64,000 nucleotides of DNA from Streptomyces deccanensis (lineage in GTDB: Bacteria; Actinomycetota; Actinomycetes; Streptomycetales; Streptomycetaceae), in assembly GCF_022385335.1 (NCBI RefSeq), contig NZ_CP092431.1, forward strand, positions 3,782,001 through 3,846,000, given 5' to 3'. The position numbers and the translations under genes are program-made. Shown in pieces: positions 36,593 to 45,745 of the stretch. The notes below the pieces were generated by a model that did no database searches, had not been told where the DNA came from, and was given only the letters and a program-made list of their open reading frames with translations. Each line of letters starts with the position of its first letter. Positions within the stretch are counted from its first letter, which is position 1.

Positions 36593-38611
36593 TCAGCGGG
36601 GTTCGCGGACGACCGCCACCTCCCCGGCCGGGACCAGCACGGTCGCCGGGGCGTCGGTCGTGGTGACGGTCTTGCCCGTCAGGAGGTCGACGGAGTCCGC
36701 GGCCACCTCGATCTCGGCGTCGGTGTCGCCGTGGTTGATCAGGAAGAGGAAGTCGGCCTCCGGGCCGCGGCGCAGGGCCGCCTCCACGCCCTCCGGGGTC
36801 GGGCGCACCGACGTCACGCCGGACTCCTCGCGGACGCGGTCCAGGAGGGCGGCGAGGGTCGTCGGGTCCGGGCGGGTGGCGACGTACCAGGCCGTGCCGG
36901 AGCCGTGGGTGTGGCGGGTGACGGCGGGGACTCCGGTCAGGGGGCCGGAGGTGTACGACGTCACCGCCTCCGCGCCCGCCAGGGCGACCCGCTCCGACCA
37001 CAGGGACGCCGTACCGCCGTCGCTCAGGCCCACCGTCTCCCCCGGGAGGAGGGGGAAGAGTTCGTCCGTGCGGACACCCAGGGTCTCGCGGAAGGCGCCC
37101 GGGTAACCGCCCAGCCGGACGTGGCAGTTCTCGTCCACCGCGCCGCTGTGGAAGCCGACGGCGAGGGTGCCGCCGGCCTGTGCGAAGCCGGTGAGGTTGG
37201 CAGCGCCCGTGTCGTCCACCAGGTAGAGGCTCGGGGCCAGCACCAGCTTGTACGCGGACAGGTCCGCGTCCGGGCGGACGAAGTCCACCGCCACACCGGC
37301 CCGCCACAGCGGCTCGTACCAGGCGCGGATCAGGTCCTGGAAGCGGAGCTTCTCGCTGGGCTGGGACGGGAGTTCCACCGCCCACCAGGCGTTCCAGTCC
37401 CAGGCGATGGCGACCTCGGCGACGCCCGTGCTGCCCCGCACCTCCGCCAACGACCGCAGGTCCGCGCCCAGTTGGACCACGTCGCGCCAGATCTGGCTGT
37501 CGGTGCCGGCGTGCGGGAGCATCGCCGAGTGCCACTGCTCGGCGCCGGCCTTGGCGGCCCGCCACTGGAAGTAGGCGATGCCGTCGGCGCCCCGCGCCAC
37601 GTGGGAGAGCGCGTTGCGGCGCAGTTCACCGGCGGTCTTGGCACGGTTGACGGGCTGCCAGTTGACCGCGCCGGTGGAGTGTTCCATCAGCAGCCACGGG
37701 CTGCCGCCCGCCAGGGAGCGCACCAGGTCGCCGCTGAGCGCGATGTCGATCTGCGACTCGGGGTCCGTCGACTGGAGGTAGTGGTCGTTGGAGACGATGT
37801 CCAGCTCCGGCGCCCAGCGCCAGTAGTCCAGCTTGTCGAAGTTGAACATCACCATGAAGTTGGTGGTGGCGGGCGTGGAGGGGGCCGCCTCCAGCAGCAC
37901 CTCCCGCTCCGCCTTGCACAGCGACAGCAGCGCGTCGGAGCAGAAGCGGCGCCAGTCCAGCTGGTGCGTCGGGTTCGGCACCGCGCCCGTCGCGCGCGGC
38001 GGGATGATCTCGTCCCAGTCGTAGTACCACTGGCTCCAGAACGTCGTGCCCCAGGCGTCGTTGAGCGCCGCCAGGTCGTCGTCGTACTTCTCCCGCAGCC
38101 AGACGCGGAACGCGGCCGCGCTGGTGTCGCAGTGGCACTCGCCGTTGTGGCAGCCGTACTCGTTGTGGACGTGCCACATGACCACGGCCGGGTGGTCGGC
38201 GTACCGCTCGCCCAGCACGCGGGCGATCCGCAGGGCCGCCTCGCGGTAGGCGGGGCTGGAGGGGCAGAACGTCTGGCGGCTGCCGTACGAGAGGGTGCGG
38301 CCGTCCCGGTCGACCGGCAGGGCGTCCGGGTGCTTGACGAAGAACCAGGCCGGCGGGGCCGCCGTCGGGGTCGCCAGGTCGGCGGCGATGCCGTTCTCGT
38401 GCAGCAGCGCCAGGATCTTGTCGAGGCGAGTGAAGTCGTACTCGCCCTCGCGCGGCTCGAGGAGCGCCCAGGAGAAGATGTTGACGCTGACCATGTTCAC
38501 GCCCGCCTCGCGCATGAGGCGTACGTCCTCGGCCCAGACCTCCTCGGGCCACTGCTCGGGGTTGTAGTCGCCGCCGTAGGCGAGGCCGGGGACGTTCAGT
38601 TCGCGCTTCAT
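36593..38611 (-). CDS. beta-galactosidase, GH42
   Basis: 672 aa from ATG 38611 (GGAGG upstream). GH42 A-domain barrel with GLAYGGDYNPEQWPEEVW at the start, acid/base Glu151 in WHVHNEYGCH, nucleophile Glu310 in LLMEHSTGAVNW, and the metal-site cysteines around GCHNGECHCD. A trimerisation domain and beta-sandwich follow. No signal peptide, so it acts on imported beta-galactosides. Last gene of a cluster of binding protein, two permeases and GH36. The frame is open upstream for a further 142 codons, which are the remnant of the GH36 gene. Confidence 0.93.
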   Translation of the reverse strand: MKRELNVPGLAYGGDYNPEQWPEEVWAEDVRLMREAGVNMVSVNIFSWALLEPREGEYDFTRLDKILALLHENGIAADLATPTAAPPAWFFVKHPDALPVDRDGRTLSYGSRQTFCPSSPAYREAALRIARVLGERYADHPAVVMWHVHNEYGCHNGECHCDTSAAAFRVWLREKYDDDLAALNDAWGTTFWSQWYYDWDEIIPPRATGAVPNPTHQLDWRRFCSDALLSLCKAEREVLLEAAPSTPATTNFMVMFNFDKLDYWRWAPELDIVSNDHYLQSTDPESQIDIALSGDLVRSLAGGSPWLLMEHSTGAVNWQPVNRAKTAGELRRNALSHVARGADGIAYFQWRAAKAGAEQWHSAMLPHAGTDSQIWRDVVQLGADLRSLAEVRGSTGVAEVAIAWDWNAWWAVELPSQPSEKLRFQDLIRAWYEPLWRAGVAVDFVRPDADLSAYKLVLAPSLYLVDDTGAANLTGFAQAGGTLAVGFHSGAVDENCHVRLGGYPGAFRETLGVRTDELFPLLPGETVGLSDGGTASLWSERVALAGAEAVTSYTSGPLTGVPAVTRHTHGSGTAWYVATRPDPTTLAALLDRVREESGVTSVRPTPEGVEAALRRGPEADFLFLINHGDTDAEIEVAADSVDLLTGKTVTTTDAPATVLVPAGEVAVVREPR

Positions 38612-39914
38612 TCGGAGGCCTCCGGGCCCTTCGTCAGGTCGGCGGGTCGTTTCCACGCCCCAGGGGTCCAGCGAGAGCAGCCGGTCGCTGGAGGCCATCA
38701 GGCCTCCGGTGGCCTCGACGTGCGCCGCCCAGCGCTCGCGCGTCTCCACGGCCGGGCGGGCCATCAGGCAGTCGGGATCGTTCACCCACAGGCGGCCGTG
38801 CTGCCACTGGCGGCCCACGCCGGTGAACTCGGCGGGGTCCTGGCCGGGCTGGCTGTAGTCGTCGGCCTCGGGTCGGCGATGCGGGGCCGTGTCGGGGCTG
38901 ACCCGCATCGCGTCGAACAGGCCGATGGAGGGGAGGATCGGCGCGCCGCAGCCCAGCAGGTAGGCGTCGGGGCCGATGGCGGAGCGGATCAGGACGATAC
39001 CCTCGCGGTCAACCAGTGCTTGGTCGGAAGTATTCATAGGGTCGCCTTAGCTCGATCGTGTGATGGTCGGCTTTCAGCCTTGCGGCGCCTTGGGGCGAAC
39101 GGGTTAGCGTTGCCGTGCGATCTGGGACGCCGGGTGAGGCGCCAGCGTGCGGGGCCCCCGCTCCACCGGAGTGATGGTTCGGGGCCTCCCCGTCGCCTCT
39201 GGCCGTACCCAATTGGCCAGGTCGCGCAGGGAACTGGCCTCCTGGGCCCGGACCACGCACAGGATGCGTGTCGCCGCCCCGGGGTTGAGTACGCCGGGGA
39301 CCAGTGCGCCCAAGACCGTTCGGGGCGTGCGGCTGAGCAGGCCCGCTCAGTCCAGAGGAACGGTGAGCCAGTCGCCCAGAACGGACAGTTAGCTGCCGTC
39401 GATCTGGACGACGTCGAGGTCAAGGTCGTCCATCGCACGAGGGTTCTCGTGGATGTCGATCTCAATGACCTCAGTGGAAGTAGCTCGCACCCGGAGCACC
39501 ACGGTCGGGGCGGAGGGTAGAGCCCTCCGCCCAGTCCGCCGGGACCGGCTGACGCCGCCGGTGTGCGCCAGCCCCTCCACCGGCGCATCAGGACTGATCT
39601 CCGTCGCGATGCCCCTCACCACCCAGCCGAATCGACGGCCCCTCCCGCACCGGATCAGCAGCCGCCCACGAGCCGTACCTCGAACCGTCACCCGGGGCGA
39701 GCGCCAGCAGGCCCTCCCCCTGGAAGGTGCCCTCGGGGCCGGCGGCCCCCGGCCGGTAGCAGACGGTCGCCCAGTTGTCGTCGGTCGGGCGGTACGGGGT
39801 CGCGTCGAGGCCGTAGGAGCCGCTGGGGCTCCAGGACTGCCAGCCCTCCTCGTGGACCCGCGCGGTGCGGGGGTCCACGGGCACGGAGGCGACCGGCGTG
39901 AACGGGTGGGGCAC
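38612..39914 (-). pseudogene. decayed alpha-galactosidase, GH36
   Basis: Fragments of one GH36 enzyme appear in order on the minus strand. The N-terminus (39588-39914, GTG start, VHEEGWQSWSPSGSYGLDA) ends by frameshift. In another frame TEVIEIDIHENPRAMDDLDL is followed by DVVQIDGS, a stop codon, and LGDWLTVPLD plus another stop. About 300 bp (39040-39330) show no GH36 similarity. Then IGPDAYLLGCGAPI to HGRLWVNDPDCLMARPAVE and DPWGVETTRRP (38640-39000) are intact but have lost the stop codon and run in frame into the GH42 gene. The catalytic Asp region KIDF is missing. An active enzyme cannot be made. Confidence 0.85.
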
Positions 39915-39942
39915 GGTGGTTCTCTTTCGAACGGGGCCGGTG

Positions 39943-40848
39943 TCAGCCCTTGTTGGCGCCGAGGGTGAGGCCGCTGACGAACTGGCGCTGGAGTGCGAAG
40001 TACACGATCAGCGTGGGGATGGCGGTGAGCAGGGCGCCGGCGGCGACGAGGTTGGGGTCGGTGAAGTACTGGCCGGAGAGGTTGTTCAGGGCCGAGGTGA
40101 TCGGCATGTTCTCACCGGTGGAGATCAGTACGAGGGCCCAGAAGAAGTCGTTGTAGATCCAGATGGACAGCAACGTCGCCAGGGCGGCCATCGCGGGCTT
40201 GCACAGCGGGAGCACGATCTGCCAGTACAGCCGCCACACCGACGCGCCGTCGACCAGCGCCGCCTCGGTCAGCTCGTGCGGCAGGGAGCGCATGTAGTTG
40301 CTGAGCACGAAGGCGCAGAACCCGGACTGGAACGCCACGTGGATGAGGACCAGGCCGAGCGCGGAGTCGTACAGCTTGCCGCTCATGGTGATGCCGGGCA
40401 GGTCGATGAGCAGGTAGAGCCGGTACAGGGGGGTGATGATGACCTGCTGCGGGAGCAGGTTGCCGGCGGTGAAGACCAGCAGCAGAAAGAGGTTGATGCG
40501 GAAGTCGAAGCGGCTGACGTAGAAGGCGACCATCGACGACAGGAACAGCGTCAGCAGCACCGCCGGGACGGCGATGATCAGGGTGTTCACGAAGTAGTGC
40601 GTCATCTCCGACTGGGTGAACGCGTTCGTGAAGTTGTCGAAGCTGAGGCTGTCGGGCCAGGAGACGTAGCCCTTCTCGGATGTCTCGCCGTAGGGGCGCA
40701 TGGCGGCGTACAGCGCCCACAGCAGGGGGCCCAGCCAGGCCAGGGCCATGCAGACGAGGAAGACGTGCAGGACGATCCGGGCGGGGCGGACGGGTGTGCG
40801 CTCCTTGCGAGCGGCGGTCGCGGCGGTGGTGTCGACGGTGGTGCTCAT
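39943..40848 (-). CDS. sugar ABC transporter permease, MalG type
   Basis: 301 aa, six predicted helices (first: IVLHVFLVCMALAWLGPLLWALY) and EAA loop TEAALVDGASVWRLYWQIVLP near residue 190. It forms the channel with the upstream permease; substrate probably a galactoside, judged from the adjacent GH42 and GH36 genes. ATG overlaps the stop of the partner by 4 nt. The ATPase is not encoded in the cluster. Confidence 0.9.
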   Translation of the reverse strand: MSTTVDTTAATAARKERTPVRPARIVLHVFLVCMALAWLGPLLWALYAAMRPYGETSEKGYVSWPDSLSFDNFTNAFTQSEMTHYFVNTLIIAVPAVLLTLFLSSMVAFYVSRFDFRINLFLLLVFTAGNLLPQQVIITPLYRLYLLIDLPGITMSGKLYDSALGLVLIHVAFQSGFCAFVLSNYMRSLPHELTEAALVDGASVWRLYWQIVLPLCKPAMAALATLLSIWIYNDFFWALVLISTGENMPITSALNNLSGQYFTDPNLVAAGALLTAIPTLIVYFALQRQFVSGLTLGANKG

Positions 40849-41837
40849 GCGCGCCGCTCCTTCCGGAAGGTCGCGATCAGGTAGGGGATGATCACGGCGA
40901 GGGAGATCACCAGGAGCACGACGGCGATGGCCGAGCCGTACCCGATCCGGCTGGATTCTCCGATGATGTTGTTGGTGACGAGGATGGAGAGCAGCTCGGT
41001 GCCCTCGGCGCCCTTGTTGAAGACGAAGACGAGGTCGAAGGCGCGCAGGGCCTCGATGATGGTGACGACCAGGACGACCGTGTTCGTCGGGCGCAGGGTG
41101 GGGAAGATGACGTTCTTGAACGTCTGCCACTCGTTGGCGCCGTCCAGGGCGGAGGCCTCGCGCAGGGAGGGGTCGACGCCCTTCAGGCCGGCGAGGTAGA
41201 GGATCATCATGTAGCCGGTGTGGCGCCAGGACGCGGCGATCAGGATGGCCCAGAGGTTGAGGTCGGGGTCGCCGATCCAGTCGATGTAGTGGCCGGGTTC
41301 GTTGGCGCCGATGAGGCTGTTGATCAGGCCCGTGTCGGGGTTGTAGATCAGCTGCCAGACGAAGCCGATGACCGCGAGCGACATCACGACGGGCAGGAAG
41401 AACGCCGTCTGGTAGACGCGGCTGAAGCGGATGTTCTTGTCCAGCTGCACGGCCAGGAACAGGCCGAGCGGTGTGGGGATCAGGATGAGCGCCACGAACC
41501 AGACGATGTTGTGCTCGACGGCGGGCCAGAACTGCGGGTTGTTGGTGAACAGTTCCGTGAAGTTGTGCAGCCCGACCCACTTGATGGAGTCGAAGCCGAT
41601 GCCGTCCCAGGTGGTGAAGGCCAGCAGGATCGACGCCAGGGCCGTCACCCACACCAGGGCGACGTGCAGGATCGTCGGCAGACCCGCCATCAGACCCAGC
41701 GTCAGCCTGTCCCGGCGGGTGAGGAGCCGCCGGTGCCCCTGGGGCACCTTGGTGGCGGTCGTGGAGGTCTTTGCGGCAGGGCCGGAGCCCGGAGGCGGCG
41801 TGGCCGCCTCCGGGCTCTCGGTGGGGGTGGTCGTCAT
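40845..41837 (-). CDS. sugar ABC transporter permease, MalF type
   Basis: 330 aa. A Pro/Thr-rich cytoplasmic tail of about 45 residues, six helices (first: LTLGLMAGLPTILHVALVWVTAL) and EAA loop REASALDGANEWQTFKNVIFP near residue 240. Follows the binding-protein gene by 52 nt, which contain a 16-bp tandem duplication, and overlaps the next permease. Confidence 0.9.
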   Translation of the reverse strand: MTTTPTESPEAATPPPGSGPAAKTSTTATKVPQGHRRLLTRRDRLTLGLMAGLPTILHVALVWVTALASILLAFTTWDGIGFDSIKWVGLHNFTELFTNNPQFWPAVEHNIVWFVALILIPTPLGLFLAVQLDKNIRFSRVYQTAFFLPVVMSLAVIGFVWQLIYNPDTGLINSLIGANEPGHYIDWIGDPDLNLWAILIAASWRHTGYMMILYLAGLKGVDPSLREASALDGANEWQTFKNVIFPTLRPTNTVVLVVTIIEALRAFDLVFVFNKGAEGTELLSILVTNNIIGESSRIGYGSAIAVVLLVISLAVIIPYLIATFRKERRA

Positions 41838-41860
41838 GTCAGGAGGTCATCCAGTCGTGA

Positions 41861-41892
41861 GGACGGTCGATCGTCAGGACGGTCGGTCGTCA
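41861..41892. repeat. 16-bp tandem duplication at the end of the binding-protein gene
   Basis: GGACGGTCGATCGTCA followed by GGACGGTCGGTCGTCA. The second copy supplies the stop codon of the solute-binding protein (TCA, 41890-41892); a third copy begins in the coding region. Confidence 0.8.
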
Positions 41893-43200
41893 GGACGCGA
41901 AGATCGTCTTCTTCTGCCGCTCGATGGACGAGAGCAGGCTGTCGACGCCCTTGGGGTCGCGGATGAACTTCTGCAGCGCCGGCTGCATCACCGTGGAGGT
42001 GAAGTCGGGGCGGCTGTCGCGGTCCATGAACTGGGTGAGGCTCTTGGCGCCCGAGATCATGTCGTACGCCTTCTTCTGCAGCGGCGAGTACGAGGAGGTG
42101 TCAGCCTTGGTGGAGGCGGCCACCACGTTCGGGTCGGCCTTGAGGTAGATCTGCTCCGCCTCGGGGGTGCCGAGGAACTCCATGAGCTTGACGGCGCCGG
42201 CCTTGTTCTTCGGGGCCTTGCTCATCATGAAGCCGTCGGTGGGGGCCTCGACGGTGTCCTGCCCGAACGCCGGGTCGATCTCCGGGAAGGCGAAGAAGTC
42301 GAGGTCGTCCAGGTCGGCCTTGTTGGTGAACTGCTGGCCCACGAAGGTGCCCAGCAGGTACATGCCCGCCTTCTTCGACGCCAGGGTCTGCGCCGCGTCC
42401 TGCCAGGTGCGGCCGACGGCGCCCTCCTGGTGGTACGGCAACAGCTCGGTCCACAGGTCGAAGACCTTGCGCACCTTGGCGTCCGTCCACGACGCCTTGC
42501 CCGCCATCAGCTCGACGTGGAAGTCGTAGCCGTTGGTGCGGAAGTTGAGCTGGTCGAAGGTGCCCATCGCCGGCCAGGCGTCCTTGTCACCGAAGGCGAT
42601 CGGGACGAGCTTGTCCTTCTGCATCTGCTTGCACAGGGCGATCAGCTGGTCCCACGTGGTGGGAACCTCGTAGCCCTTCTCCTGGAAGACGCTCTTGCGG
42701 TAGAAGAGCGCCCAGGGGTACGTGTACAGCGGCACGAAGTAGGACTTGCCGTCCTCGCCCTGGCTGAGCTTCTTCATCGCGTCGGGGAAGTTCCCGCCGA
42801 TCTTGTCCCACACGTCGTCGATCGACGTGGCGAGGCCCTTGGCCGCGAAGAACTGCATCCGGTAGCCGGCGAACCAGTGGAACACGTCGTCCGGGGTGCC
42901 CTGGAGGTAGGAGTTGATCTGCTCCTGGAACGTGTTGTGGTCCTTGGTGTTCACGTCGACCGTGAGCCCGGACTGCTTCTTGAAGGCCGCGTAGATCTCG
43001 GCGAACGCCTTCTTCGGCACCGCGTCCGACGCGTTGGAGCCGACGGTGACGGTCTTCGAGTCACCGGCGCTGCTGCCGCTGCCTCCGCAGGCGCTGAGCA
43101 GGGGGACTCCAGCGCCGAGTGCCGCGGCCCCGCCTATGCCGCGCAGCAGGGTGCGGCGGCTCGTGCCGGGGACGGAGAGACCGGAAGGTGTGAGATGCAT
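41890..43200 (-). CDS. sugar-binding lipoprotein of an ABC importer
   Basis: 436 aa. Tat-type lipoprotein signal TSRRTLLRGIGGAAALG with lipobox LLSAC near residue 39, then a family 1 solute-binding fold (KAFAEIYAAFKKQSGLTVDV; FHWFAGYRMQFFAAKGLA; YPWALFYRKSVFQEKGYEVP). First gene of the beta-galactoside cluster. From the gene context the ligand is a galactose-containing oligosaccharide; the sequence alone does not show it. Confidence 0.9.
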   Translation of the reverse strand: MHLTPSGLSVPGTSRRTLLRGIGGAAALGAGVPLLSACGGSGSSAGDSKTVTVGSNASDAVPKKAFAEIYAAFKKQSGLTVDVNTKDHNTFQEQINSYLQGTPDDVFHWFAGYRMQFFAAKGLATSIDDVWDKIGGNFPDAMKKLSQGEDGKSYFVPLYTYPWALFYRKSVFQEKGYEVPTTWDQLIALCKQMQKDKLVPIAFGDKDAWPAMGTFDQLNFRTNGYDFHVELMAGKASWTDAKVRKVFDLWTELLPYHQEGAVGRTWQDAAQTLASKKAGMYLLGTFVGQQFTNKADLDDLDFFAFPEIDPAFGQDTVEAPTDGFMMSKAPKNKAGAVKLMEFLGTPEAEQIYLKADPNVVAASTKADTSSYSPLQKKAYDMISGAKSLTQFMDRDSRPDFTSTVMQPALQKFIRDPKGVDSLLSSIERQKKTIFAS

Positions 43201-43252
43201 GTACGGCTCCCTGGGGGACAGGTGGTTCGGTCTCAATGGCCCTCGCCGGCTA

Positions 43253-43270
43253 CTGATCGAAAACAATCAG
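43253..43270. promoter_or_regulatory. candidate operator of the galactoside cluster
   Basis: CTGATCGAAAACAATCAG, an imperfect inverted repeat (CTGAT/ATCAG, 8-bp spacer) in a locally AT-richer stretch, 53 bp upstream of the binding-protein start. No regulator gene lies beside it. Confidence 0.35.
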
Positions 43271-43454
43271 AAACCAACTCGACCGAACACGGTGGCCGCC
43301 ATAACAGCTCTATGTCATGTCATGAGTCAAGACTTCTTGTCCCCCTTTGTTGAAACGTAATCCCTGGTTGTCGAAACGTGACCGTCACACACGTGAGCCA
43401 CATCACTCACGGACATGCACCCGCATACGGGGCACGGCGACCGCACAAGCCCGA

Positions 43455-44882
43455 TCACGACGACGCGCGCGGCCGCCCGAGGGCGGAGAGGGCCCCGGTG
43501 TGTTTGCGCCGGCGTATGGAAGCGCCCCGGTGTCCCTTGCGCCCCGCGGCCCTGCCGTCCGTCGCGCCGCCGCCGTGCAGCTGGATCCAGATCCGCACCT
43601 CGGTCCCGCCCAGCACCGACGACCCGATGCGCACATCGCCGCCGGTCGACTCGGCGAGGCGGCGCACGATGTCGAGGCCCAGACCGGTCGAGCCGTCGCT
43701 GCCGGAGCCCCGGCCCCGGGCCATCGCCGCCTCGGGATCGGCGATGCCCGGACCGGCGTCGGAGACGAGAACGATCACCGCGTCCTCGCCGTTGTGAACG
43801 TCGACCGCGAACGCCGTGCCCTCCCCCGTGTGCCGGAAGACATTGCCGAGCAGGGTGTCCAGCGCGGCGGCCAGGTCGGCCCGGGCCACGGGTATGCGGA
43901 CCGGACGCTCCACCCCGGCCACCCGCCACTTGCGGCCCTCGTCCTCGGCGAGCGCCGACCAGAACGCCATCCGCTCCCGGACCACCTCGGCCGCGTCGCA
44001 CCCGGCGCCGGGCCCCGCCACCGCCGTCTGCGGCTTCGCCTCCCGTGCCGTGCGGATGATCGTGTCGACCTCCCGCTCCAGTTGCTCGACCGCCGCCCGC
44101 GTCTGCTCGGCGGCCGGCCCGTCGCCGAGGGAGGCCGCGTTGAGCCGCAGCACGGTCAGCGGTGTGCGCAGCCGGTGCGACAGGTCCGCCGCCAGCTCCC
44201 GTTCGTTCGCCAGCAACCGCACCACCTGGTCCGCCATCGCGTTGAACGCCACCGCCGCCAGCCGCAGCTCCTTCGGCCCCTTTTCCGGCACCCGCGCGCC
44301 CAGCTGCCCCTCCCCCAGTTCCCGCGCGCTCTCGACCAACCGCCGCGCCGGGCGGACCATCCGCACCCCGAGCCGGTCGGCCACCGCGACCGAGCCGACG
44401 ATCAGCAGCGCGCCCACCCCCGCGAGCACCGCCCACGCCGTGGCGACCCCGTTGCTCACCTCCGACTCGGGCACATACACCTCGACGACCGCTATCTCGC
44501 CGGAGCTGAGCGCGGTGGGCTGCAGCAGCGTCGACCCGCCCGGCACCTCGGTGGTGGAGGCGCGGCCCAGCTTGCGCACGGCCGCGATGTCCTCGTCGGA
44601 GGCGCGACCGCGGCCCAGGTCGAGCGGGGCGGTCCCCGCGCCGTCCGCCGGCAGGTGCACCGCCATCCCGTCGTCCGACCCGGCCGCGGCGACGACCCGC
44701 TCCAACTGCTCCCGGTCGGTGGTGATGGAGAGCGCCGGGGCGATCGCGGCCGCCTCCCGCTCGGCGCCCGAGAACGCCCGGTCCCGCGCCATCTCCTTGA
44801 CGACCAGCCCGAGCGGCACCGCGAAGGCCACCACGACCATGGCCGTCACCGCCAGGCACACCTTGACCAGCGCCCACCTCAT
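43455..44882 (-). CDS. two-component sensor histidine kinase
   Basis: 475 aa. Membrane helix at residues 4-28, an extracytoplasmic sensor region to about 145, second helix 146-167, HAMP (VRPARRLVESARELGEGQL), HisKA with His236 in DLSHRLRTPLTVL, N box LLGNVFRHTG, G1 SDAGPGIAD and G2 STGLGLDIV. The residue after the phospho-His is Arg, not the usual Glu, as in a subset of actinobacterial kinases. A basic C-terminal tail of about 40 residues. Encoded 69 nt downstream of its response regulator. The stimulus is unknown. Confidence 0.93.
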   Translation of the reverse strand: MRWALVKVCLAVTAMVVVAFAVPLGLVVKEMARDRAFSGAEREAAAIAPALSITTDREQLERVVAAAGSDDGMAVHLPADGAGTAPLDLGRGRASDEDIAAVRKLGRASTTEVPGGSTLLQPTALSSGEIAVVEVYVPESEVSNGVATAWAVLAGVGALLIVGSVAVADRLGVRMVRPARRLVESARELGEGQLGARVPEKGPKELRLAAVAFNAMADQVVRLLANERELAADLSHRLRTPLTVLRLNAASLGDGPAAEQTRAAVEQLEREVDTIIRTAREAKPQTAVAGPGAGCDAAEVVRERMAFWSALAEDEGRKWRVAGVERPVRIPVARADLAAALDTLLGNVFRHTGEGTAFAVDVHNGEDAVIVLVSDAGPGIADPEAAMARGRGSGSDGSTGLGLDIVRRLAESTGGDVRIGSSVLGGTEVRIWIQLHGGGATDGRAAGRKGHRGASIRRRKHTGALSALGRPRASS

Positions 44883-44951
44883 GACCACACCACCCCGACC
44901 GACGCCCATTTCATCGCCGCACCACCCCACACGCCCCGACCGGCGCCCACC

Positions 44952-45656
44952 TCATCGCCGGCCCCCCGGCGCCGGTGGCTCCAGCTTCACGCCGACGCCC
45001 CGCAGGGTGTGCAGATAGCGGGGTCGCGCCGCAGTCTCCCCCAACTTCCGGCGCAGCCAGGACAGATGCACGTCGATGGTCTGGTCGTCGCCGTACGACT
45101 GCTGCCACACCTCCGCGAGCAGCTCCTTGCGCGCGACGACCACACCGGGCCGGCCGGCGAGGAACGCGAGCAGGTCGAACTCGCGCCGGGTGAGGTCGAG
45201 TCGGACGCCGTCCAGCTCGGCCTGGCGCCGCAGCGGGTCGATCGCGAGGCCGCCGACCCGGATCACCGTGGACGGTGGCGCCTCGCCGCCCGAGGCGCGG
45301 GAGCGGCGCAGCACGGCCGCCATCCGGGCGGCCAGGTGCTCGACCGAGAACGGCTTGGTCAAGTAGTCGTCCGCGCCCGCGTTCAGCAGCCGGACGATCT
45401 CCGACTCGTCGTCGCGCGCGGTCGCGATGATCACCGGGACGTCCGTGATGCCGCGCAGCATCTTCAGTGCCTCCGAGCCGTCGAGGTCGGGCAGCCCGAG
45501 GTCGAGGATGACCACGTCGAAGCGGACATGCGCGACCTCGCGCAGCGCCTCCAGCGCCGTACCGACGCTGCGCACGGTGTGGGCGGCGTCCGTCAGATGC
45601 CTGATCAGCGCCGAGCGTACGAACTGGTCGTCCTCGACCACGAGCACACTTGCCAT
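44952..45656 (-). CDS. OmpR-family response regulator
   Basis: 234 aa. Receiver domain with acidic pair VVEDD, phosphoacceptor Asp52 in VILDLGLPD, and Lys101 in TKPF. The winged-helix DNA-binding domain has LTRREFDLLAFLAGRPGVVV and IDVHLSWLRRKLGE. First gene of the pair with the kinase. Target genes are not evident from the window. Confidence 0.94.
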   Translation of the reverse strand: MASVLVVEDDQFVRSALIRHLTDAAHTVRSVGTALEALREVAHVRFDVVILDLGLPDLDGSEALKMLRGITDVPVIIATARDDESEIVRLLNAGADDYLTKPFSVEHLAARMAAVLRRSRASGGEAPPSTVIRVGGLAIDPLRRQAELDGVRLDLTRREFDLLAFLAGRPGVVVARKELLAEVWQQSYGDDQTIDVHLSWLRRKLGETAARPRYLHTLRGVGVKLEPPAPGGRR

Positions 45657-45745
45657 GCGCCGCACCGTACGCCAAACGGGAGAGGCCGGTCGGGGCCTGT
45701 GGATAACTCGTCCGCCCACGACACCAGCGGGGCTCGTGGGGCAGT

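Noticed and set aside
38612..39037. An 814-residue GH42 protein starting at ATG 39037
   Set aside because: The added 142 residues are the C-terminal part of a GH36 enzyme, not GH42, and ATG 38611 has its own GGAGG. The extension is treated as part of the pseudogene.
39040..39330. Insertion-sequence remnant in the middle of the GH36 pseudogene
   Set aside because: No terminal inverted repeats, target duplication or transposase motif could be seen. The origin of this 300 bp is left open.
39389..39691. Separate 100-residue gene on the minus strand
   Set aside because: It contains the GH36 segment TEVIEIDIHENPRAMDDLDL in frame-shifted context, so it is a fragment of the decayed alpha-galactosidase.
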